From positions 46,393,904 to 46,457,903 of the forward strand of contig OX243815.1 of assembly GCA_945859605.1 (NCBI GenBank): 64,000 nt of DNA. Reading direction: 5' to 3'. The notes beneath the pieces are model-generated. The model was not told the DNA's origin, ran no database searches, and worked only from the letters and a program-made list of their open reading frames with translations. This document shows positions 1 to 11,942 of this stretch, in pieces. Position numbers and translations under genes: made by a program. The stretch's first letter is position 1. Each line of letters opens with the position of its first letter. The stretch is from Lumbricus rubellus (lineage: Eukaryota; Annelida; Clitellata; Crassiclitellata; Lumbricidae).

Positions 1-291
1 ATAATTAGTTTTGAGCGATTATAAATATAGGCTGTAAAATCACGTAGGCCATTTAAAGCGGAGCTCATTCAGTGCCCAGCCACGTAGGCCTGTAATAGGC
101 TATGTCGTAGGCATAATCCCTTACTTCGATCCTTGTCCATACGAACAACATGCCCCAGCCACCTTTATCGTCTCTCTCTAACACGACTTTTGAAATAAAT
201 TTTAAGAACTACATAACCAGCAATTTTAATGGACCAAAATTTCTGACGACCTTTTTTGGCACGAATTTCTTCCCGAATAATGTCATAAGTC

Positions 292-693
292 GCCGGTGTC
301 ACGAAATAAAGTCTCCCCCCGATACAAAGTCGCCCCCCGAAACAGAGTCTCCCCCTGGCTGAAAATCTGTTTTGGAAGACATTTTTCTGGTGTAAAAGTA
401 TATAAATTAATGTTCGTATTAAATAACGTGTTATCGTGTTAGCAACGCAAACTAACGGTTTCATATGCTCATCTATTAGTTTTATGCGACTGTAGTCGAT
501 ATTCACGATCAACGGGGGAGACTTTGTTTCGTGGACGGAGGAAATATTCTCTCCCCCCGGAGACTTTATTTCGGAATATAGTCTCCGGGGGGCGAATTTA
601 TTTTAGAACAGATCCTCCGGGGGAGAATCTATTTCGAAATAGAGTCTCCGGGGGGAGACTTTTAGGGGGGAGACTCTGTCGCGCGACACCGGC
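292..693. mobile_element. AGTCTCC foldback element, complete copy
   Basis: Left end reads GCCGGTGTCACG and right end CGCGACACCGGC, an inverted pair. Inside each arm are repeated blocks of AGTCTCC followed by C or G runs and GAAACA/TGTTTC spacers, so each arm can also fold on itself. No transposase is present and no clear target duplication was found. Related halves lie at 1987 and 4724. Probably a non-autonomous DNA element. Confidence 0.55.
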
Positions 694-1986
694 CAAAGAA
701 TCTGATGACCGTTTTTAAAGCTCTTTCTCTGACAGGAGCATGGCGACGTTAATCAGCTCTGTAATGATGGGTGTTGTTGTTCATGAGCTCCAAACCAATA
801 TGCATTATGCAGTATTTATTAGAACGGTGAGGACAAAAATAGTTAGGCAACAGCTATCGACACCAACACACTGTGCTGCCACAAGATGGCGTTAAACTCT
901 TGATCAAAATTTGATCAAGAGTTTTTAAGAGGTTTTAAGAGATTTTAAAGAGGATTTAGTCCTCTTGACCTGCGTAGGTCAGACAAAATTAATGCTAATC
1001 TATTATAAAAGAGCGACTATTTATATAGTGATCTTCAAAAGGGAGTTTTTTTATCATATAAGGCTGTTGTTAAGTCGGTGCCAATAGCTTCGAATAATTA
1101 TTTTGTGAGGTTTTTAATTTTAGACACCTTGATTAAGAGGGATATATTATGAGAAAAGAAGGGAGGTTGCACGGAGGAGATATATAGTCAAGGAAAAAAA
1201 CACTGCATGGTCACGAGTCTCACGAACACGATGTAGACTAATAACGAAATGGAATTTTAACATTGGAATGTGTACTGAACTTTGGGTGATTATTGGTGTT
1301 GTTCACCAGTAACAGATCAGCATCCATTATTTTGCCATTTTGAACGGTAAGGACAGTGATAAAAAAAATAGTCGACATAAAATAAACACACTGTGCTACC
1401 ACAAGGTGGCGTTAGCCTCTTGATCCAATCCTTTCGTAGGTCAGACGGTAACTTATCTATTGGATGGATCTGATTTGACCAGGGTCTATGCATGACAACA
1501 TGCAGAGGCCGTTAAAGTGGGCAGAAATTTGCTCGGCATATTACAGCACTTATGAGCACGGTACTAGACAAGTTTTTTTAATCTAATTGTAAAAGAGCGA
1601 GAATTTATATTGTTATCTTTAATTAAAATGGGATTTATTATACCCTATCAAATGTTAAAGTAAAGTCGATGCTAACAGCCTTCATTGGAAACCAAGCAAT
1701 GCTGGGAAAAATAACCTCAAATTTTACACACCTTCATTAAGAAAACTAACCAATAGCGTTAAGTTCTCCAATCGAGTTAAATTCTGAATTGACATCGAAT
1801 GAAATTCGTCTGTTCCGTCTCAAAGATTCCCATTTGGTTCAACTCCAATCAAATCTCATGCTAGAGGCATGCCATGTCACCACTCTAATAATAATATTAG
1901 ATAGCAGTGCACGGTCAAATTGTATCACAGAAACCGTGACAACTCAAAGGCATACGAATTCCACCAACATCCTATGTGTTGTAGTG
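694..1986. other. No gene; two degenerate module copies
   Basis: Segments near 830-1190 and 1340-1790 align with each other: both hold GCTGCCACAAGATGGCGTTA or a close variant (A box), a GTAAAAGAGCGA or ATAAAAGAGCGA motif, then GACACCTTGATTAAG (1123) or CACACCTTCATTAAG (1727). The A box at 880 runs into a perfect hairpin at 894-924 (15-bp arms, centre TTGATCAAAATTTGATCAA). No coding signal. Confidence 0.4.
1462..1552 (+). repeat. Dispersed repeat, copy 1
   Basis: Begins GGATGGATCTGATTTGACC and contains GCATATTACAGCACTTA. It matches 5434-5514 closely apart from an extra CATGACAACATG-type insertion. Identity unknown; no reading frame. Confidence 0.5.
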
Positions 1987-2155
1987 CCGGTGTCACGAAA
2001 TAAAGTCTCCCCCCGAAACAGAGTCTCCCCCTTGCTGATACAGAGTCTCCGGGGGGAGACTCTGTATCAAAACAAAGTCTCCCCCATTGAAATAGAATCT
2101 CCCTCTCTACGATACAAAGTCTCCCCCTACTAAAAATCGCCCCCTATATTTCCAG
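1987..2155. repeat. AGTCTCC foldback element, left half
   Basis: Starts GCCGGTGTCACGAAATAAAG like the element at 292. Contains a near-perfect 32-bp palindrome at 2037-2068 centred on a GGGGGG run. No matching right end lies nearby; the nearest right-end half in correct orientation ends at 4950, so the two could bound one 2.96-kb element. Confidence 0.5.
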
Positions 2156-2583
2156 ACTGTAAGTGCGTATTTGCTTAAATAAATGACGTTGTATCCATTA
2201 GTGGAATTGGACATTAAAATAATAATGAGAATCTTATGCAGTAAGCTTAAATTTTTGTACTAATGGGCGTAGCCTAATATTATAGCATAGTTACAGGTTT
2301 AGCATTACGGCATGTCGGGACACTTAGGCCTATTTCAGCGCAGCACAGAGATTAGGCTCAAATAGACTGCCCTTATATCTAATTAATAGTTAGGTGTATA
2401 GTGTATACCTATTTATTAATTGGATCCACGGGTAGTATACAGAATTGGCCAGACATACCAACGGTACTATGACGATGCTACAAGTACGCCCATTAGTAAG
2501 CTTATAATACAATTAAGCTTACTCTGTAAGTTAGTAGCCTATGAGTAGGTTATTAAATGTTCTGTCATGGAGCTTCCATTTAA

Positions 2584-3624
2584 CCATCAGGCTACCAAAA
2601 AGTGGTGGTATCCACCCTCTAGGTTTTCCCCCAAATAATACTTGTTTCGTTTGGAATTTTTTGACATTTTAGTTATCTATAAAGGGTTTATTTGCACACA
2701 ATTTGAGGTAAAATTTGTGATGATGCCCCATACCTTTCAAAAGTTATACCATTAGATATCGGGGGTGTGGATACCGCCCTCTTAGATTATCGAATATATC
2801 TTATCCGTAATTTATTATGAGGAGAAATAAATCATGCCATTCTATAGAGGGAATGTGGGGCTACATTTTCATGCAGATTAATTTGTCATTTGATAAACGG
2901 AAGTGTCCAAAATAAATTAAAATATGTAAAAATGGATGAATTTTTAAAAATAAAATATGCATGTTTTTCAACTATAACGTATTCAAAATTTATTATCCAT
3001 GAGAAATAAATTAAGCCATTCTATAGAGGGAATATTGGACTATTTTTTCGTGCTAATTACTTTGTCGTTTAATAAAAGGATGTAAAAAATTTAAAATGCG
3101 TGAAAATTTTTATTCCAACGCAAAACGATATTTCTGCATAAAAGATTGTCAGTAGCTAATGAACTTATATTAGCTGAAACAGATATTGAAGATGAATGCA
3201 TGCATACATACATACATACATACATACATACATACATACATACATACATACATACATACATACATACATACATACATACATACATACATACATACATACA
3301 TACATACATACATACATACATACATACATACATACACACATACAATCATACATATACACACATGTTCAAAACACAGAATCTAATATTTTGTTCATGCATA
3401 ATTACACGTTTATGGAATCGATGGGTCCCCATGTAAAAAGGTGTATAATTTCGAGGTAGAATCATATATCTTAAACTTAAATTTAACATTTTTTGCATAA
3501 ATGAATGCTCTATCCAGTGGTGTATTGCAAGTTATGATATCTAAAGCAAAACCCAAAATCCAGGTGGTGGTAACCACCCCCATCCCTTGGTAGTCCATGT
3601 CACAAAAGCTTGGTAGCCTGAGGG
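2584..3624 (-). mobile_element. piggyBac-like TTAA element, copy D
   Basis: Flanked by TTAA at 2580-2583 and 3625-3628. Termini are CCATCAGGCTACCA and TGGTAGCCTGAGGG, an inverted pair. Internal hairpins TGGTGGTATCCACC and GGTGGTGGTAACCACC match the ends of the copies at 15137, 16021 and 49300, in reverse orientation. No transposase; non-autonomous. More diverged than the others and interrupted by an (ACAT)n tract. Confidence 0.75.
3200..3336. repeat. (ACAT)n microsatellite
   Basis: Almost uninterrupted tetranucleotide tract inside the TTAA element. Long open frames here on both strands are products of the repeat. Confidence 0.95.
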
Positions 3625-3628
3625 TTAA

Positions 3629-4723
3629 GCGATATGTTATAATAGCTTACACAGGAAATAAAGAATGATAAAATGATGAATCATCCTTTTATATCCTTTC
3701 GGAGACTTTCACTGCTAGCAATATAGACAACAGTACGGTACGTTGTTAAAATAATTCCATGTTTTCAAACCCGTAGTTTAGGTCTACGTCACTAGCTGAA
3801 TAGGCCCAGGTCTACTATACTATAGCTTCAATCAGGTAGGCCTACTTTAGTTGACAGTTGTTAGGACATTGAAGGCCTATGGTAAATAGGTCATTAGGTC
3901 TACATTGTTGAGGAAAACAGTGCTTGTTCAGATATAAAGGGGATGGATGAAAAGAATTTTTCGTTAAATCAAACCTGGATTGATTAAATTATTTTTTGAA
4001 GCATTTCGCGATTATAATATTATCATGAAAAGAATTCTTGACGAAAAATTAATAGAAGCTGGATTGAGGAAAAAATTCTAGCTTAAATAGAAGTTGGATT
4101 TATCGAAGCAATTTTGACTAACCAATAATATTATTAATAACAATAGGAATAATAAGACCATACATGGCATACACCCTGCTTTGAATGACCTTCACTCCCC
4201 TAAGGACAAATTTATTGTGTGGGTCTCCTCTTGTCTACTCGCTGCTTGAAATAGTTTATATTAAAATCTTTTCCTCTGTGTTTATGCACCGAGATCGCCT
4301 CTGAATAGTTCACACTGCGAGGAGCGCTATATAAATGCTTAGATACGAGACGATAATTATTACTCAGGATTATTGTCAGTATTTTTCTTATTTTGCGGTA
4401 ATTCATTCATACTATCATTTAAAAAAATTATTATTGTGATTCCGCTTAAAGTTTCCTTAAACATTGTGCTTAACTCCACATCCGTTAAGCGAGATGATGT
4501 CAAAAGCAATGGAGCCGTGATATAGCGGTGAAAGATCGTCTTCATTTTGCGGTAATAATTGCCACATCGAATTTTAAAATATCCATATCTCGAATATTAA
4601 AGTGAATTTTGAGTTGAGAACAGTCGCGTTGACCTACACATTTGCAAGAAAACGTTCTGCAAATTGTTTCAAAAGAATATTCAAACAGACGGACAAATTT
4701 TCAGACATATTTTGGTATATATA
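3629..4723. other. No gene; L2-like tail remnant at 4279-4350
   Basis: AT-rich DNA. At 4279-4350 the text TCGCCTCTGAATAGTTCAC...GGAGCGCTATATAAATGC is the kind of tail seen at the ends of L2/CR1 LINEs and their SINEs; it recurs at 30545 and 6215. Nothing else is recognisable. Confidence 0.45.
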
Positions 4724-4950
4724 ATTACGATGCGACTGTATCGAATCGCGCGTTGAAATAAAGTCTCCCCGGGGGAGACTTTGTTTCGGCAGGGGATGAA
4801 ATATTCTCTCTCCCCGGAGACTTTATTTCAGAATAAAGTCTCCGGGGGGCGAATCTATTCTGAAACAGATCCTCCGGGGGGAGAATCTGTTTCGAAATAG
4901 AGTCTCCGGGGGGAGACTTTTAGGGGGAGACTCTGTCGCGCGACACCGGT
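4724..4950. repeat. AGTCTCC foldback element, right half
   Basis: Matches the right half of the element at 292 (from ATGCGACTGTA through the G-rich AGTCTCC blocks to CGCGACACCGG). The corresponding left half is absent immediately upstream. Confidence 0.5.
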
Positions 4951-5121
4951 CTCAGGTCTTGTGAAAGGAAGAGAGTGTTGCCAATGATCTTTGTTATGGC
5001 ACAGAGTCGTTGCTGCATATAATAATAATGCACAGAAACAATTTAAGCATAACGTATATTAATTTTGATGCCACTAAGGCGGTATGATTATTAATAAATT
5101 TCAAACGCTCAAAATTAATAA

Positions 5122-5175
5122 CACACCTTTAAAAATTTAGACATTTACACTATTTATTTGTTCGTCAATTAACGA
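5122..5175 (-). promoter_or_regulatory. TATA module
   Basis: CACACC at 5122; TATTTATT begins 24 bp after it; GTTCGTCAATT follows. No clear A box. Confidence 0.45.
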
Positions 5176-5433
5176 TAAGTTTATCGCAGTTTATAAAAAA
5201 CAGATCAACTACCATTCCGATATGATAAGTTATTGATATCGTCAAATGTTTTTTCTGTAAAAAAGTTTTTATAATTATTATAAAAAATAGTCACTGTGCG
5301 ATGGCAGCGATCATAGCGTCGGTCTACTCTTTCATTCAGGTTTTTGACTATTAATAGCGCTGGATTACGTACATTAGTGGACACATACTGAACAATTTTA
5401 CGGGCAACGGAAAGAGCGTAAATTAAGATGGAT

Positions 5434-5514
5434 GGATGGATCTGATTTGACCAGGGTCTATGACAACAGAGGCCGTTACCCTGGACAGAAATTTGCTTGG
5501 CATATTGCAGCACT
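5434..5514 (+). repeat. Dispersed repeat, copy 2
   Basis: Partner of 1462-1552; preceded by a short GATG repeat. Confidence 0.5.
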
Positions 5515-5559
5515 TGATAAGCAATTTGTCATTTACGACACATACCTAATTAAGAAGTG

Positions 5560-5610
5560 AGAGTACAGTTATAAATATGATCATTAAAGCTATTTTTAAA
5601 GGTGTCTAAA
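5560..5610 (+). promoter_or_regulatory. TATA module, reverse orientation
   Basis: TTATAAATATG at 5571 precedes TTTTTAAAGGTGTCTAA; GGTGTC starts at 5601. Confidence 0.5.
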
Positions 5611-5699
5611 AATGGCATTGCATTGTCCAATGTTTTGGGTCTTCTATGTAAACGGTCACTAAATTTTGTAACTTACTATACCTGTTACAGTAGTACATG

Positions 5700-6010
5700 G
5701 CGTTGTTCTGGTAAATTTCGGTTTATCGCCCAGCCTGACTCACCCAGCGTTTTTCGACGAAGTTCCACGTTGTCTTCCCGTCCCACCCGTCCCATCCATC
5801 AACCCGACCCCACCCCACCTTCGAGCCACCCATCCCGCCATAACCCCACCCATCTCAATTCCACCTCACCCCGCCATCCCTGACCAAAACTCTCACTCCG
5901 CCCATCCTCTGCCCCACTTTCCCACACTACCCTCTACCCGTCCCTACTCCGCTCTGCCCGCCAGCAACCCATTCCGCCCCACCCAGCCCCACCCCGTCCC
6001 AATCCTCTCG
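5700..6010. repeat. C-rich degenerate repeat
   Basis: CCCACC/CCACCC-type low-complexity DNA headed by TTTCGGTTTATCGCCCAGCC. The reverse complement of a similar block lies at 37760-38040, whose corresponding start is CTGGGCGAGAAACC. Open frames here are compositional. Confidence 0.6.
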
Positions 6011-6275
6011 GGTAGCCGTTGTTGCCCTTTAAGTTTCAATTTTCGCCCCCACAATCCCCATCACACCTACACCGACCCTCCTTCCACCCTATCATGATTT
6101 TAAATATTATTTTATTCACGTGTGCTTTGAATGAACATACCTTCTTCTTTGCGGTCATGACCGTAGCCTCATCATCGTTGTTTGGAGCTGCGCATTGCAT
6201 TTCTCCATTCATGGCGTTTCTGCACTGAGACCGCCACTGAATAGGCGCTTAATAAATGTTGAGATACGTATCGAT

Positions 6276-6437
6276 CGATCGATTAATCAATCAATCAATC
6301 GATCAATCAATTAATCAATCAATCGATCGATCCATCAATCAATCAATCATACAATCAATCAATCATACAATAAATCAATCAGTCAGTCAGTCAGTTAATC
6401 AATCAATCAGTCAGTCAGTCAGTCAATCATACAATAT

Positions 6438-6485
<48 letters not shown>

Positions 6486-6594
6486 GTCAGTCAGTCAGTT
6501 AATCAATCAATCATACAATCAATCAATCAATCAATCAGTCAGTCAGTCAGTTAATCAATCAGTCAGTCAGTCAGTTAATCAATCAATCAATCAT

Positions 6595-6657
<63 letters not shown>

Positions 6658-6675
6658 GTCAGTCAGTCAGTCAAA
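6276..6675. repeat. (AATC)n / (AGTC)n microsatellite
   Basis: 400 bp of AATC repeats with blocks of AGTC. The 178-codon frame rich in N, Q and S over 6256-6792 is a repeat product. Preceded at 6215-6262 by an L2-like tail (GCGCTTAATAAATG). Confidence 0.9.
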
Positions 6676-6679
6676 TTTA

Positions 6680-6900
6680 TACAGCGTCCCTTCAAGGTAT
6701 CTACTCAGAGGCCCTCCCGGCAGAAATCAAGCGAAAAAAGACAGTCTTCAACAGCTTGTGAAATTGAGAACAGCTTGGGAGGTGCCGCATAGTCAACGGA
6801 AGTCCATTCCAGGTTGTTGGACCAACCACAGAGAGCGAACGCCTCTGCATCGTTGCAGAGCGAGTGAAAGGAACCGTTAAGTCGACATGGACTTAATTAC
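6680..6900 (+). repeat. Possible LINE/SINE remnant
   Basis: Contains TCCATTCCAGGTTGTTGGACC and CTACTCAGAGGCCCTCCCGG. The first motif has a near match at 36580-36620 (ACCATTCCAGGTTGTAGGAC). Probably the 3' part of a CR1/L2-type element; not certain. Confidence 0.3.
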
Positions 6901-7035
6901 ACTCAGAAAGTAATGCAAGGATACCTTCTCGTGTCTAAATGATACTTAGTGAAAGGCAATTGGACTCCAGTGAGTTCGATTACTCTACATTGAACCAGTA
7001 GATCGCTCTAACCAGCATACGAGTAAGGTAATGTC

Positions 7036-7146
7036 GATGTCAACAACCCTGGTACCCACGATGCGTTGTAAAGAGTGGAATGACGACGCTTCATTGGACA
7101 CCTTTAAATTTTTTTGCTTATCTTTTTACATATACAATCAGTCGGA
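7036..7146 (-). promoter_or_regulatory. TATA module
   Basis: A box remnant at 7036-7072, GACACC at 7097, ACATATAC near 7128-7135, then CAGTCGG. Confidence 0.5.
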
Positions 7147-7261
7147 TTTCGGTTTAATTAATGTCTGGTCTTGAGTACCAATTTACCTAATCACAGAAAG
7201 ATTATAAAATAACCCGAAGATCGAGCTTCCTTTTATGTATTATAATTATACCTTTAAACAG

Positions 7262-7440
7262 CTCCACGACGATGTTTGTAATATTATGGCGTCACACAAA
7301 CTTCATAGAACTCCGCCACTGGTCGCACTCTGCCATTGACAGTCCCAAGCCTGGATAAAGAAGAATGGTGTCGCTAATGGTCTTTGTTACTACCACATAG
7401 TGACGTTAAATTGCAACTACTACCACCATATACTTCTTTC
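7262..7440. repeat. Inter-module segment duplicated at 63380-63475
   Basis: CTCCGCCACTGGTC, ATGGTCTTTG and CACAGTGACGTTGAAA/ CATAGTGACGTTAAAT occur in the same order in both places, showing that more than the module core is shared between array units. Confidence 0.5.
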
Positions 7441-7832
7441 AATAATAGACTGCCAACGGTGAGTGCAATGGTAATTATTTTTTATCACACGGTGCCGCTT
7501 CAACGGAATTAGCTACAATGTCATCTCCCAATTAGTAACATGCTGTATCCTATCTCTTAATACGTTGCGCCATTTCAATTGCCAAAATGTATGAAAAATG
7601 TGTTAGAACAACGCCGATGCCACGAAAAGGAGTTTCTCCTTTGTAATCGTACTCCTCCCACAGAAATGAAAAAAGTTTAAAATGTCACTTTCGCGACATT
7701 TGATCGGTCGCATTTATGATTATTATTCCATCATCATAAATTTTCAAAATTTTCATCATGTAAAGAGTAAGAAAAGCATCAATGTTTGCAGGAAAATAGT
7801 CGCAACCTGCATCGAGATCGGAAGAGACCATG

Positions 7833-7882
7833 GACACCTTTAAAATGTTTTATACTGCTTTATATAAAGAGCAATCGGTCGA
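7833..7882 (-). promoter_or_regulatory. TATA module
   Basis: GACACC at 7833, TATATAAAG at 7861 (23 bp after), ATCGGTCGAA at 7873. No clear A box. Confidence 0.5.
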
Positions 7883-7928
7883 AATTTTTATACTGTCCTG
7901 ATGTCTTCCGCATTGTTCATAGAGGAAA

Positions 7929-8104
7929 GAAAAGCCGAAGTTAACAAAACAAAATATCCTATGGGAGGGGGCTATGCATTTTACTGTAAAAGAAGACGGC
8001 GCTACACCTTAACATAATATTATGTTAAGGTGTAGCACCGTCTTCTTTTACAGTAAAATACATAGGCTTGCATAGGATATTTTATTTGTTAACTTCGGCT
8101 TTTC
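7929..8104. repeat. 176-bp imperfect palindrome (hairpin element)
   Basis: Arms start GAAAAGCCGAAG and end CTTCGGCTTTTC; the centre is AACATAATATTATGTT near 8018. Arms differ by only a few bases and short indels. Its right edge coincides exactly with the broken end of the CR1 fragment. Probably a foldback MITE or an inverted duplication; no target duplication seen. Confidence 0.7.
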
Positions 8105-8885
8105 AGATATATTGCGTCTTGGTAGGGTTCAGTCTCAAATGGTTAGAGGACATCCAGGCCTCCAAGGTTTCCATGGCCCTACAAATTTCTCGAACCGCAT
8201 CAGCAGCGGCAGATGCTGAGCAGTGAGCATATGCCTGGAGATCATCAGCGTAGGATTGACTTAGGATTGCATTTGCCAGTAAAAGTGGTCCAAGGTCTGC
8301 AGTGTATATTATATATAATAGAGGACCTGGGACAGAGCCTTGGGCAGTCCAAACGGGGCAGGTGTCCATGATGATCTAGTAGTCCCACAAGCCACAGTGT
8401 AAGAACGGTCCTGAAGGTAGGAAGTAAGCCAATTTAGAAAATTTCCTGAGATGCCAAAAGAGATAGAAAGTCTAGTTAAAAGGATATCGTGGTCGACGGT
8501 ATCGAAAGCGGCGCTCACATCGAACAACGCCAAAAGGGTGACCTGGGAGTTGTCAATGGCCGCATAGATGTCCGAAAGAAGGCGAAGAAGTAAAGTCTCG
8601 TTGGTGTGGTCTTTCCGGAAACCTGATTGAAAAATTGGAAGGAGATCATTTTTAATAAGGTAGTGGGTGAGCTGGGCAGCTACAACTTTTTCAATTACTT
8701 TAGACAAAAAAGAAACATTTGCTATGGGTCTAAAGTTAGTTGGATCCGCCATATCCGAACGTTCACTCTTAGGCACTGGAACGACGATTGACCGTTTTGT
8801 GACTCAGGAAGCACACCATCACGGAGAGAACTATTGCAGAGGAGTGTTAGAAAAGGGAGTAGAGTATTATAACGAAGCTATGTTA
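8103..8885 (-). pseudogene. CR1-like LINE reverse transcriptase fragment
   Basis: Minus-strand frames give, in order, FRPIANVSFLSKVIEK, FQSGFRKDHTNETLLLRL, LFDVSAAFDTVDHDILLTRL, a frame change near 8340, then QGSVPGPLLYIIY and QSYADDLQAYAHC. The last holds the catalytic AD-D pair of RT. FDVSAAFDTVDH is typical of CR1/L2-type elements. It ends abruptly after NPTKTQYI at the palindrome. Dead: frameshifted and truncated at both ends. Confidence 0.85.
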
Positions 8886-9570
8886 ACGTGTCAGCTGCCC
8901 TTTATTGCAATTGCATGACCACTATAATAATACACAAAATATGTCGACGGCAACGGCTTCACTAGTCATAAGACGTCGTTGAACTCTGGATCTATCTATC
9001 CATTGCAATTATAGTCATACGATCACCATTGCTATTAGCATGAAGACAGGAAAACGGAAAGTTGGACGACATTAATTATTCATAATTATTACCATACGAT
9101 GCCGTAGTTACACTACTGTCAAGTAGTTACATCCGATTTCTGAATTTATCTGGTGCTATCTAAAAATCTCTTTCGCAGTTTCTGGCACGTGACCACTGCC
9201 ACGCGGAGCTGCAGTTTTCGGATAACGGATGTAGTTCGCCTGTCACGCGTCAAAGTATGGACATGAGTTCAGCGAGATTAGAGATTTGAAAGAAGATTAT
9301 TATACGGGGAGAGAGATGTAGAGAGAACAACAGGCAGGCAGACACAAAGACAGAGACAGAGACAGAGTCAGTCCAGATGGACGAGAAACACTTGTTTGCG
9401 TAACATAGAACTAATTATCTTTCGTCAATTCAAAGACAAGCGATTTGTGAAGGACTACTGACGTCCCAGATGGTAATTTCTACTAAGGTGCAAACTCAGA
9501 CGCAGGTTGGTATAATTGGGTTAAATGAAGGACGAGATAAATACCCGGTAAAATAATTGAATTGCCGACA
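8886..9570. other. No gene; orphan A box at 8942-8985
   Basis: GTCGACGGCAACGGC...GACGTCGTTGAAC at 8942-8985 matches the A box, but no GACACC follows. The rest is unremarkable apart from short (ACAG) runs near 9330. Confidence 0.35.
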
Positions 9571-9672
9571 TAAGCGGTCTCTGATGCCGCAAGATGTCCT
9601 TGAACAATTAAAATAGAGCGTCTGTTAGACACCTTCAGAACGTTTCCAACATATACGTTATACATGTATATA
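9571..9672 (-). promoter_or_regulatory. TATA module
   Basis: A box 9571-9604 (TCTCTGATGCCGCAAGATG), GACACC at 9628, TTATACATGTATATAA from 9658. Confidence 0.55.
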
Positions 9673-10007
9673 ATTTTCCCCAAAATTTAAATAACTAAGT
9701 CTACATTTTCCAAGTTGCAATATTTGAGATCGATGCCAACCCTCCTTTACAGCAAGAAAATATCGCTAAACCAGTGAATAAAAGAGCTCACATATTAGGA
9801 GGAGAAAAAAGTAAATTGCTCGGAAAAACAACATTCAAATTTCGTCGCAAGTGGTCTCTTATGCCAAAAGATGTCGTTAGGTCGCATTTCTTGGCAATGC
9901 CAAAAACGCTTGCCATAGATGCTATTATGTCTATTTTTGATGATCTCAATATAATATTATAACCGAATTCTTTCTTGCCAAAAGTGCGGCTTATAACGTC
10001 GAAACAG

Positions 10008-10111
10008 ACGTCCCTGATAGCCATGACATGTTGTGAAATAGTGGGGAAATGCCTATATTGCACACCTTTATTATAGTTATTTACGGTGCTATATATAATT
10101 TTGGCTATAAC
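10008..10111 (-). promoter_or_regulatory. TATA module carrying a LINE and a SINE
   Basis: A box 10008-10040, CACACC at 10061, CTATATATAATT with TATATA at 10090 (24 bp). The LINE target duplication begins at 10112, 51 bp from the start of CACACC. Confidence 0.65.
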
Positions 10112-10123
10112 GTCCGTGTGGAA

Positions 10124-11940
10124 CTTTACATTCATTACAAAGACCACTGTCGTGCTTCTTCATAAGATGAAGTCTTTCATTTAAATTCACTTTTCCTAAT
10201 CTTAATCTTGAAATCTGAACCTCTTTCTTTCTGTTAAGGTCAGTATATTTCAAGCTTGTGTTCACTACTGGACATATATATTTATAGTGATGACCCTTAG
10301 GTTCACTATCATAGTAGCTCTGCCATTGGTCTATTACATACAATTTTATAATTGAAAAGACTTCTTGCATTTCCAAATAGTTGGTTGAATTAATAATTGG
10401 CATGCTTAGTGATTGTTTGGCCAAGGCATCAGCTTTTTCATTACCTAATATATTTACATGACTAGGGATCCAGATCAAGTGCACTTTACTAATTTTAATT
10501 TCATTAAATGCTCTTATTGTTTCTTGCAATAGAAGTGGTCGGGACTTTGTAAATGAATTCTTAAGAGAAGTAAGAACACTTAAAGAGTCAGAAAAGATAG
10601 CATAGTTTTTAAGCTCTTTGTTTTCATTTTTTGATATCCAAGAAAATACTTCTTTAATAGCAGTTAATTCAGCGGCAAATATGCTAGAATAATCACATAG
10701 ACGGATTTGTTTATCTATATTTAAGGTAGGGATTGTGTAAGCAGCAGCTACTGTATTTTCTACTTTTGAACCGTCTGTGTATACATGCGTGTATGTTTGA
10801 TATTTGTTTATATGGTCTAACGATAAAAGACGTAGAATTTCAGGATTGTCGAATTTCTTACTTATTTCTTTGTGAAGAGTGATATCGACGTCAATGTCAT
10901 TATTCAGCCAAGGAGGAGTTGCAGGAAAAGTGGGAGATTGAAAAGGGAGATTAATCGAAGAAAAAAAGGTGTGAGTTCTCATATAAGTGGATTGATCTTT
11001 TTGACCAGGTGTTCTGAATTCATTGGTCCAATGCGGTTGGTACGCAGATCTGAGTGGATGATTTGGGTTTCCCAAGATCTTTGTACCTAATTTTAAGGAG
11101 TTTTGCATTCTTCTCATTTTTAGAGGCATTTCACCACATTCATTTTCAAGTGCTAAAGAAGCAGTGCCTTTGGCAGCACCACAGCACAATCTTAGCGCCT
11201 CAGTCTGAAGTGATGATAACTTATCTAGATGCGATTTAGGTGCTGAAGAATAAGCTACATCGCCATAATCAATGACAGATCTAATAAGGGCCCGGTATAT
11301 GTGGACTAAGGCTTTCTTCGAAGCTCCCCAATGGTGTCCAGACACTGCTCTCATCAGGTTCATGCGTTTTTTACACTTAGTAATAACATATTCTATATGT
11401 GGCTTCCATGATAGCCTATGATCAAAAATTACTCCTAGAAATTTAGCTGTTTTTTCTATTTTTATGTGTTCATCCCTAACTTTTATGTCAATATTTGATA
11501 CCCTACATTTCTTAGTAAACAAAACTCCTATAGTTTTACTGATAGAGATTTTAAAACCATTTCTATTGCACCAAGCATTTATTGCATCTAATGATAACTG
11601 AATCATTTTCTGTAATTTATTACGGTTGCGATGGCTAGCATAAATAGAGCTATCATCAGCAAACAAGGTCATTTCTACTCCCTGTATTTCGTCAGGTATG
11701 TCATTTATCATTATAAGAAACAATAAGGGTGATATCATGGACCCTTGAGGTGTACCATTTTCTAAAATATGATAGTCAGAGAGTGAAGCACCAACTTTGA
11801 CCTGAAATGTTCTATTGGATAAAAAGTTTACTATCCAATTATATGTTTTACCTATAATTCCATAATTTAAGAGCTTTTTCAGTAATGTTGGAATATGGAG
11901 CATGTCAAATGCACGCTCAAAATCAATAACATTTATTATT
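10124..11940 (-). pseudogene. LINE ORF2 piece: reverse transcriptase and RNase H
   Basis: Open for about 600 codons on the minus strand. It starts inside RT (VIDFERAFDMLHIPTLLKK), then NGTPQGSMISPLLFLIMIND, the catalytic FADDSSIYASH, and the thumb region. RNase H follows with VYTDGSKVE (Asp), AAELTAIKE (Glu), IFSDSLSVLTS (Asp) and GNEKADALAK (Asp), so all four catalytic acids are present. The C-terminal zinc-like motif is cut at GLCNECK. The open frame starting at 11984 crosses the inversion junction, so its first residues are not element sequence. Partial only because of the inversion. Confidence 0.9.
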
Positions 11941-11942
11941 AA

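Noticed and set aside
3091..3459. Several overlapping frames of MYVC or THIHTYIH repeats
   Set aside because: Pure translation of the (ACAT)n microsatellite in all registers.
4212..5513. Short minus-strand frames as host genes
   Set aside because: Each under about 105 codons, AT-rich, overlapping repeats, no recognisable motif.
6256..6792. 178-codon frame rich in Asn, Gln and Ser
   Set aside because: Translation of (AATC)n; no complexity outside the repeat.
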